Part shown: piece by piece, positions 58,659-64,000 of the stretch
Numbering within the stretch: the stretch's first letter is position 1
Layout of the letters: each line of letters starts with the position of its first letter
From: Labrys wisconsinensis
Lineage (GTDB): Bacteria > Pseudomonadota > Alphaproteobacteria > Rhizobiales > Labraceae
Length of the DNA stretch: 64,000 nt
NCBI RefSeq assembly: GCF_030814995.1
Contig: NZ_JAUSVX010000014.1
Location: 1 to 64,000, forward strand
Direction: 5' to 3'
The notes under the pieces: model-generated
Told to the model about the DNA's origin: nothing
The model's input: only the letters and a program-made list of their open reading frames with translations
Database searches by the model: none
Made by a program: the position numbers and the translations under genes

Positions 58659-59132
58659 ATGGACAAGATCCCGATGACCGCCGCGGGCCACGCGGCGCTT
58701 GAGGCCGAGTTGAGGCAGCGTCAGCAGATCGAGCGTCCGCGCATCATCGCGGCCATCTCCGAAGCCCGCTCGCATGGCGATCTCTCCGAGAACGCCGAGT
58801 ATCACGCCGCCAAGGAAGCGCAGGGCCACAACGAGGGACGCGTCGCCGAGCTCGAGGACATGCTGGCGCGCGCCGAGGTGATCGACGTTTCCAAGCTCTC
58901 CGGCGACACCGTGAAATTCGGGGCCCGCGTCACCCTGATCGACGAGGACACCGACGAGGAGAAGACCTACCTGATCGTCGGCGAGAGCGAGGCCGACGTC
59001 CGCTCGGGCAAGATCTCCATCTCCTCGCCGCTCGCCCGCGCCCTGGTGGGCAAGAAGCAGGGCGTCTCGGTCGAGGTCAACACGCCCAAGGGCCCGAAGG
59101 CCTACGAGATCGCCAACGTGGCCTGGAACTGA
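58659..59132 (+). CDS. greA: Transcription elongation factor GreA
   Basis: GreA (157 residues) rescues backtracked RNA polymerase by stimulating transcript cleavage. The N-terminal coiled coil has the catalytic acidic tip in [20 protein letters not shown]. The C-terminal FKBP-like domain has [19 protein letters not shown]. It follows carB by 107 bases on the same strand, an order seen in many proteobacteria. Confidence 0.96.
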   Translation: MDKIPMTAAGHAALEAELRQRQQIERPRIIAAISEARSHGDLSENAEYHAAKEAQGHNEGRVAELEDMLARAEVIDVSKLSGDTVKFGARVTLIDEDTDEEKTYLIVGESEADVRSGKISISSPLARALVGKKQGVSVEVNTPKGPKAYEIANVAWN

Positions 59133-59206
59133 GGCCGGCGCGGGGCCGGCGGTCCCGTGCCGCCGCTCCGCATTGCCAATCCCTGAAAGGCTGGAGGAAC
59201 GGCCCG

Positions 59207-59722
59207 ATGTCCCTCGACATGCCCACCCGCCGCGCTGCGCTGGCCGTCGTCGGAGCCTCGGTGCTGGCTGCGGCGCTGGCCGGTTGCACCACCCCGGCGC
59301 CCGGGCTCACCGAGCAGGCCAAGGCCATGCCGATCAGCGGGGTCCACGTCAGCGGAACCGCGAATCGCACGCTGGAGGTGCTCGCGCCCCTGGTGGCGCA
59401 GGAGCTGGTCTCCGAGCTGGGCTCCCGCTACGCGCCGGGCGCCAGGGGCGGCGCCACCCTCGTGGTCGAGCTCACCGGCGTCCTCATCGAGACCGGCGGC
59501 AATGGCGGCTCGCGCCACTACCGCTTCAGCGTCGACGCCGTCGACCAGCTCGAAGGCCGCGTGAGCCTGCTCGGCCCGCGCGGCGAGGCTCTGACCGACT
59601 TTCCCTTCCTGGCGAGTACCGGCGCGATGTTCCGCTCCTCGCTCGACTTCTATCCCGATCCGCGCCGGCTGCAGGGCCTGGCGCACGCCTATGCCTATTG
59701 GATCGCGCGCAAGATCGGCTGA
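59207..59722 (+). CDS. Hypothetical lipoprotein
   Basis: This 171-residue protein has a lipobox LAGC after a hydrophobic stretch (ALAVVGASVLAAALAGCT); a twin-arginine (TRRAAL) precedes it, so Tat export is possible. The mature part has VSGTANRTLEVLAPLVAQEL and LDFYPDPRRLQGLAHAYAYW. No known family is recognised; it is probably an outer-membrane or periplasmic lipoprotein. Confidence 0.75.
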   Translation: MSLDMPTRRAALAVVGASVLAAALAGCTTPAPGLTEQAKAMPISGVHVSGTANRTLEVLAPLVAQELVSELGSRYAPGARGGATLVVELTGVLIETGGNGGSRHYRFSVDAVDQLEGRVSLLGPRGEALTDFPFLASTGAMFRSSLDFYPDPRRLQGLAHAYAYWIARKIG

Positions 59723-59898
59723 ACTATAGGCGGGGTTGTGGAAGCCGTCCTGGTGCGGCGTCCATCTTATTATTATGTTCGCCTGGTGGAATACTTGCAG
59801 CCGGCCGTAGCGGCCTGGACCGGCTCCCCTAACCGAACCTTAAGCATCTTGCCGACATCGTTCGATCTATGTCCCGGATCGTTCGCCTCGAGTGACTG

Positions 59899-61260
59899 AT
59901 GTTTGGTTCTCGCCGCAGCCTGACCCTCTCGCCGCCCGCCGCGGCCACCTCGTCCGAAGCCGAGGATCGTCCCGAGCAGCGCCTGGTCGAGGCGCTGGAT
60001 GGCCTGCGGGCCGCACGCCTCGCCGGCGCCGCGCTCCCCGAAGGCCGGGTCGGCCATGCGCTCGGCGACCTCCTCCGCTTGCTGGAAGAGGACAGCCGCC
60101 GCGACCTCGCCGCCACCGTCGCGGTGGCGAGTGAGGCTTCCGAGGCCGCGGCCAATATCGGCTGGATGACCCACGACATCGCCGAGATGGCGAGCTCGAC
60201 CTCCTCGATCTCCGGCGCGGTGGAGGAGCTGGCCGCCTCGATCGCCCAGCTCTCGCAGACGTCGGGCGCCAGCGCCATGGAGGCCGAGGCCGCCCGCGAC
60301 GGCATGCGCGGCTGCATCGCGCAGATGCGCCGGGGGAGCGACGCCATGGCGGTGATCAGCACCGGCGTCGCCGGCATCGGCGAGCGCCTGGGCTCGCTCG
60401 AGGAGGCGGTGGCGCAGATCGCCGCCATGGCGGGCACGATCGAGACGATCTCGCGCCAGACCAACCTGCTCGCCCTCAACGCCACCATCGAGGCGGCGCG
60501 GGCCGGCGCGGCGGGAGCGGGCTTCGCCGTGGTCGCCGGCGAGGTCAAGTCGCTGTCCGGCCAGACCGCGCAGGCCACCGAGCAGATCCGCCAGCGCGTC
60601 GGCACGCTGGTGACCGGCATGCGGGCCATCGCCAAGGCGGTCGAGGACAGCTGCCTGGCCGTCGGGGAGGGGCACGACACCATCCGCGGCGTGGAGGCCG
60701 GCATCGAGACCGTCGGCGCCCAGATCGACGGCATCACCGACAATATGCGCGCGCTGGCCGAGGTGCTCGGCCAGCAGCAGGGCGCAACCAATTCGATCGC
60801 CGTCAGCGTCGGCGACATTGCCGGCAAGGCGGCGAAGAGCAAGGGCGAGATCGCCGCCGTCCTGGAGCGGCTGACCGGGGCGGAGCAGACGGCGCAGGCG
60901 TGCTTCGACCGGGCTGCCGGGCGGCCGATCGCCGCCTATCCGCTGGTCCGCTTTCCCGCCGATGCCGCCGCCTGGAAGCGACGCCTGGCGGCGGTGCTGG
61001 TCGGCGCCGCGCCGGCCCGCGAGGAGACGGCGGTGCTCGGCGAGCGGATCGCCCGCCGCCATTGCGAGACGGCGGCCGCCGGTGCTCCGGCCGCGACCGC
61101 CTTTCTGCAGGCCGAGCACAAGGCCCATGCCGAGGCCCTGCGGCTGGTGCGGGCGGTCGCCGCGCGGCGCTGGGACGAAGCCACTCCCGCCTTCATGGCG
61201 TGCGAGGCGGCGTTGGCCGCCGCCGTCGCCGCGGCCGGCACCCTCGCCGGCGCGGCCTGA
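59899..61260 (+). CDS. Soluble methyl-accepting chemotaxis protein, CZB-like tail
   Basis: This 453-residue protein has no membrane helix. Residues about 75-330 are an MCP signalling coiled coil with the conserved tip [20 protein letters not shown] then [20 protein letters not shown]. Residues about 350-450 resemble a CZB zinc-binding domain ([11 protein letters not shown], then RRHCETAA and [13 protein letters not shown]), but the first expected His is replaced by Ala356, so zinc binding may be lost or altered. Cytoplasmic receptors of this type sense internal cues such as zinc or hypochlorite. No che genes are near. Confidence 0.85.
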   Translation: MFGSRRSLTLSPPAAATSSEAEDRPEQRLVEALDGLRAARLAGAALPEGRVGHALGDLLRLLEEDSRRDLAATVAVASEASEAAANIGWMTHDIAEMASSTSSISGAVEELAASIAQLSQTSGASAMEAEAARDGMRGCIAQMRRGSDAMAVISTGVAGIGERLGSLEEAVAQIAAMAGTIETISRQTNLLALNATIEAARAGAAGAGFAVVAGEVKSLSGQTAQATEQIRQRVGTLVTGMRAIAKAVEDSCLAVGEGHDTIRGVEAGIETVGAQIDGITDNMRALAEVLGQQQGATNSIAVSVGDIAGKAAKSKGEIAAVLERLTGAEQTAQACFDRAAGRPIAAYPLVRFPADAAAWKRRLAAVLVGAAPAREETAVLGERIARRHCETAAAGAPAATAFLQAEHKAHAEALRLVRAVAARRWDEATPAFMACEAALAAAVAAAGTLAGAA

Positions 61261-61267
61261 GCCGACC

Positions 61268-61747
61268 TCAGGTCGGCGGCGGCAGCTCCGCCGGGACGAT
61301 CGCCTCGTCCTTGACCGGTCGCAGCGTCAGCGCCGTCTTGACGTTGCGCACCGAGGGGGCGGCCGTCAGCTCGGCGACGAAGGCCTGGAAGGCCCTGAGG
61401 TCCGGCGCGACGCATTTCAGCACGAAGTCGATGTCGCCCGACAGCATCCAGCATTCGCGCACCAGCGGCTGGCCGCGCACATAGGCCTCGAAGGCGGCGA
61501 GGGCGGAGCCGGCCTGGGCGACGAGGTTGACCATCGCGAACACGGTCACCTCGTAGCCGAGCGCGCTCTCGTCGAGCAGCGTGCGGTAGCCCTTGATCAC
61601 GCCGGCCTCCTCCAGCGCCCGCACCCGCCGGAGGCAGGGCGGCGCGGAGATGCCGACCCGCGAGGCCAGCTCGACATTGGTCATGCGGCCGTCGGCCTGC
61701 AATTCCCTGAGGATCTTCCAGTCGACCGTATCGAGGCGTACGCGCAA
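61268..61747 (-). CDS. Lrp/AsnC family regulator
   Basis: This 159-residue Lrp/AsnC regulator has the N-terminal winged HTH LDTVDWKILRELQADGRMTN then ELASRVGISAPPCLRRVRAL, and a C-terminal AsnC/RAM ligand domain. No ATG or GTG fits. I choose the TTG at 61747, which has GGAAAG 6 bases before it and gives the usual start RVRLDTVDW. The ligand is probably an amino acid. It converges with the chemoreceptor gene. Confidence 0.88.
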   Translation of the reverse strand: MRVRLDTVDWKILRELQADGRMTNVELASRVGISAPPCLRRVRALEEAGVIKGYRTLLDESALGYEVTVFAMVNLVAQAGSALAAFEAYVRGQPLVRECWMLSGDIDFVLKCVAPDLRAFQAFVAELTAAPSVRNVKTALTLRPVKDEAIVPAELPPPT

Positions 61748-61902
61748 GGCTGGCTTTCCGTGCGGGCGGGACCTTCGATCCCTAAACCGCCCGCCGGAAG
61801 CAAGGCAAGCATCTTTCTGGCGCGCGGCCGGCCATCCACGACAGAAGCTTGCGTGGCGGGGGGCTGACGGGAACGAACCGTGTCCAGAGCGCCTTTCGGC
61901 TC

Positions 61903-62700
61903 TCAGGCTGCCGGGAGATCGACGACGAAGCCGGAGTCGAACATCCCGGCCGAGTCCTCGTCGACATGTCCGCGCGGATTGCAGACGACCCGGGTCGCGC
62001 CGAGACGGTAGTCCGAGCGCGAATGCACGTGTCCGTGCACCCAGAGCGCGGGCTGGCGGGCCGCGATCAGGCCGGACAGGTCGCTCGCATAGCAATGGGC
62101 CGTGTCTGCCCAGCTTGCGGGAAGCGAGCCGGGATGGGGGGCGTGATGGGTCACGACGACCGAAGGGCCGGGCCCAGGCTCCGCCAGCCGCGCGTCGAGC
62201 CATGCGCGGCTGGTCAGATGCCGCGACATCAGGTCGAGCGGACGGACATATTTGTCCCGGCCAGCGGATTTCCGGCGGATGCGCCGATAGTCGTTCATCG
62301 CCCGTCGCGCCATGCGGTCGGCTTCGCTGCTGGACCACGTCCACAGCCGCAGGTCGGTCCATAGCGTCGAACCCAGGAACCGCACGCCGGCCAACAAGAT
62401 CGCCTCGTCGATCAGCAGATGAACATTGCGCCGGGCCGCCAGATCGCGCCCGCGGGCGATCTGATCCGCCATGGTGTAGCGATCCTCGCCCCGATCCCAC
62501 CAGAAATCGTGATTGCCCGGCGCGTAGATCACGGGCATGCCGGCCAGGCGGTCCGCGAGCCAGTCGACGGACCGCGTGAGCGGCGAATGCACGTCTCCGG
62601 CGACCACGGCGATGTCGACGCCCGCCGCGGGCGGCACCGGAGTCCACGCGTTCCCGGTCCAATCCTGGTGCAGGTCGGAGAAGATCCACAGCCGCGCCAT
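61903..62700 (-). CDS. Metallophosphoesterase
   Basis: This 265-residue calcineurin-like phosphoesterase has the metal-binding motifs in order: DLHQDW, VVAGDVHSPL, APGNHDFWWD, VVTHHAPH and WVHGHVHS. The substrate is unknown. The ATG at 62700 starts MARLWIFSDLH, placing the first metal ligand normally. It lies upstream of the Lrp gene on the same strand, 155 bases away. Confidence 0.9.
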   Translation of the reverse strand: MARLWIFSDLHQDWTGNAWTPVPPAAGVDIAVVAGDVHSPLTRSVDWLADRLAGMPVIYAPGNHDFWWDRGEDRYTMADQIARGRDLAARRNVHLLIDEAILLAGVRFLGSTLWTDLRLWTWSSSEADRMARRAMNDYRRIRRKSAGRDKYVRPLDLMSRHLTSRAWLDARLAEPGPGPSVVVTHHAPHPGSLPASWADTAHCYASDLSGLIAARQPALWVHGHVHSRSDYRLGATRVVCNPRGHVDEDSAGMFDSGFVVDLPAA

Positions 62701-62876
62701 GGCGGCCTCCTCGAAAAATGCGGCGCCCCGCTGGCGGGGCCGATGCGTGACAATGATGGGATGAAGCTCTGGGGCCCGCTCAGGCGGCGGCGCGAAGGCG
62801 CGCGTGTACCGGGACCCGGCGAAGGGGCCGACGGCAAAGGCGGAAAATAGCGCAGCTTGTCATCATGGGCCGATAG

Positions 62877-63569
62877 CTAGCTCATGGCAAGCGCAGTTGC
62901 AACCGCGTCGGGATCGTATCGCGCGAGGATTGTCCGGCCTGATGCCGGGATCTGCAATTGTTTGCTGGGATCGATCAGCAGTGTTCTTCGTACTTGGAGG
63001 GCAGAAGCGTGCCGTTCCATCCGTTTAGCGAACTGGACGAGCTCTTGTTTCTCAAGAATTCCGATGAAGTCCGATGTCGAAACTCGGGTCTTGCTCAAAT
63101 TTCGCCGAGCTCTCACGAGAGAATCGATCAGCAGGCGCGGAATTTTGTCGAAGAGATCGGAGAGAAAGGCATCGGGGGTCATCGCTCGAAGGTTGAACTT
63201 TCCCAGCTCGTCTGCTGGAAAGTGGCGGAGGTTCCAAGTGAGAATCAGCGCTGCATTGGCTGTGATCGCCGCCGCAACAACATGGCGATCATTCGGATCG
63301 GGCAGAGTTATCTTGGGGATATGCTTCTCGTATCCACTGACCATCGCCGTTGGAAGCGCATGCTCCATCAGTCTGCGGGTACCCTGCAGGCGCTCCGTCG
63401 GGATGGCTGGCGCATCGGCCAGCAGGCTTCGAATCCATTCCTCGTGGATTGCCTCTGTCCAGCGCGCCTCGACAAGACGGTCTACTCCGACTTGAACGAG
63501 AACATTCCTGAGATGAAAGGGATATGGAATGCAGGCGTCGAAGACCGCGATCGAGGGCTCAAACGCCAT
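62877..63569 (-). CDS. PIN-domain toxin
   Basis: This 230-residue protein has a PIN nuclease fold with acidic residues D11 (AVFDACIPYP), E44 and D94 (LPDPNDRHVVAAAI), and the TWNLRHFP segment typical of this PIN subgroup. Such PIN proteins are RNases of type II toxin-antitoxin systems. Its start overlaps the end of the HTH gene by 11 bases, as expected for a TA pair. It is longer than VapC (about 130 residues) and has a C-terminal extension. Confidence 0.8.
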   Translation of the reverse strand: MAFEPSIAVFDACIPYPFHLRNVLVQVGVDRLVEARWTEAIHEEWIRSLLADAPAIPTERLQGTRRLMEHALPTAMVSGYEKHIPKITLPDPNDRHVVAAAITANAALILTWNLRHFPADELGKFNLRAMTPDAFLSDLFDKIPRLLIDSLVRARRNLSKTRVSTSDFIGILEKQELVQFAKRMERHASALQVRRTLLIDPSKQLQIPASGRTILARYDPDAVATALAMS

Positions 63570-63996
63570 AGCGCCGCCCGAGGTCCTCGGCGTCCTCGGC
63601 GAGAGCCTCCAGCGCCTTCTGCTGGGCGTCCATTCTCGTCTTCAGCACCAATACGTCCTTCAGCTTCGCACGGCGATGCTTGCCGACATATCGGAATGGG
63701 AGCTCGCCAAGGTTCATGCGATGGACGACGAGAGGTCGGGAGATTCCAAGGATGCCTGCCGCGTCGTTCGGACTGAGTTCTTGGTCCTCGGCGAGGAGAG
63801 CGACCCGCTCACCCTGGAGGAGATGCCCCAGTGCTGCCTCGAGCAGCGCCGCAGCCTTCGGCGGCAGCCTGACCACCTGATCCTCGCCGGACTTGCGGCG
63901 GAGCCGGACCTCGACCCGATCGCCCTTGCCGAGAGGCTTGGCGGCCTTGCGCTCCCGATCCGAGAGCTCGACGAACTGCAGGGTGTGGGTGGTCAT
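63559..63996 (-). CDS. HTH antitoxin (excisionase-type) of a PIN pair
   Basis: This 145-residue protein has a MerR/excisionase-type HTH at about residues 74-118 (ELSPNDAAGILGISRPLVVH then GELPFRYVGKHRRAKLKDVL) and an N-terminal part containing VELSDRERKAAKPLGKGDRV. It precedes and overlaps the PIN gene. The pairing of an excisionase-like HTH with a PIN protein is known from type II TA loci. It is complete at the window edge (ATG at 63996). Confidence 0.8.
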   Translation of the reverse strand: MTTHTLQFVELSDRERKAAKPLGKGDRVEVRLRRKSGEDQVVRLPPKAAALLEAALGHLLQGERVALLAEDQELSPNDAAGILGISRPLVVHRMNLGELPFRYVGKHRRAKLKDVLVLKTRMDAQQKALEALAEDAEDLGRRYGV

Positions 63997-64000
63997 GGCG

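Overview
The window is a contiguous piece of high-GC chromosome from an alphaproteobacterium, most likely of the order Hyphomicrobiales (Rhizobiales). Supporting signs are an rsmH-ftsL-ftsI-murE cell-wall cluster, a DnaG primase with most zinc ligands replaced, proteins typical of this group (DUF1489, DUF992, extensin-like, HlyU-like), and three short two-hairpin mosaic repeats that look like the RIME elements described in rhizobia. I cannot name the genus. It is mostly core chromosome; no phage, integrase, transposase, CRISPR array, tRNA or rRNA gene was seen.

Layout. 1-2.5 kb: a DUF559 endonuclease-like gene broken by one stop codon, an AmiD-like amidase and a DAO-type FAD oxidase. 2.5-3.1 kb: terminators and the RNase P RNA gene. 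3.2-4.8 kb: a SLOG-HTH fusion protein and two GlsB-type membrane proteins around a mosaic repeat. 4.9-12.2 kb: rsmH-ftsL-ftsI-murE-mraY-murD, with murF missing from its usual place and the cluster ending at murD. 12.2-14.5 kb: an orphan barstar, a NUDIX hydrolase and an Fsr-like exporter. 14.7-22 kb (minus strand): a Pot-type ABC importer, XRE-cupin regulator, DegT aminotransferase, SDR and a 65-residue peptide with a double-glycine leader. 22.3-24.4 kb (plus): aldo/keto reductase, FucU-like mutarotase and DUF1349 protein.

24.4-32.1 kb: OsmC protein, hypotheticals, an SsuABC-type sulfonate importer divergent from a CmcJ-family oxygenase, a GH25 lysozyme lipoprotein, DUF3253 and DUF599 proteins. 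32.4-38 kb: GST, DUF1489, pgsA-moaD-moaE, DUF992, two small membrane-type proteins and a caspase-like protease fused to two LprI domains. 38-43.4 kb: MATE, a second Fsr-like and an EntS-like exporter, HlyU-like protein and an SH3 protein with a proline-rich tandem repeat. 43.5-48.2 kb (minus): rpoD, dnaG and a YqeY protein. 48.4-59.1 kb: carA, extensin, NDH-2-like and acetolactate-synthase-like genes, LysR regulator, carB and greA. 59.2-64 kb: lipoprotein, soluble chemoreceptor, Lrp/AsnC regulator, metallophosphoesterase and a PIN-HTH toxin-antitoxin pair.

The most unusual items are the SLOG-antitoxin-domain fusion (3200-4039), the double-glycine peptide at the end of the importer/aminotransferase/SDR run (14738-14935), the caspase-LprI fusion (36493-37962), the murF-less dcw cluster, and the Ssu-type importer divergent from a CmcJ oxygenase. 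All functions are inferred from the sequence alone.
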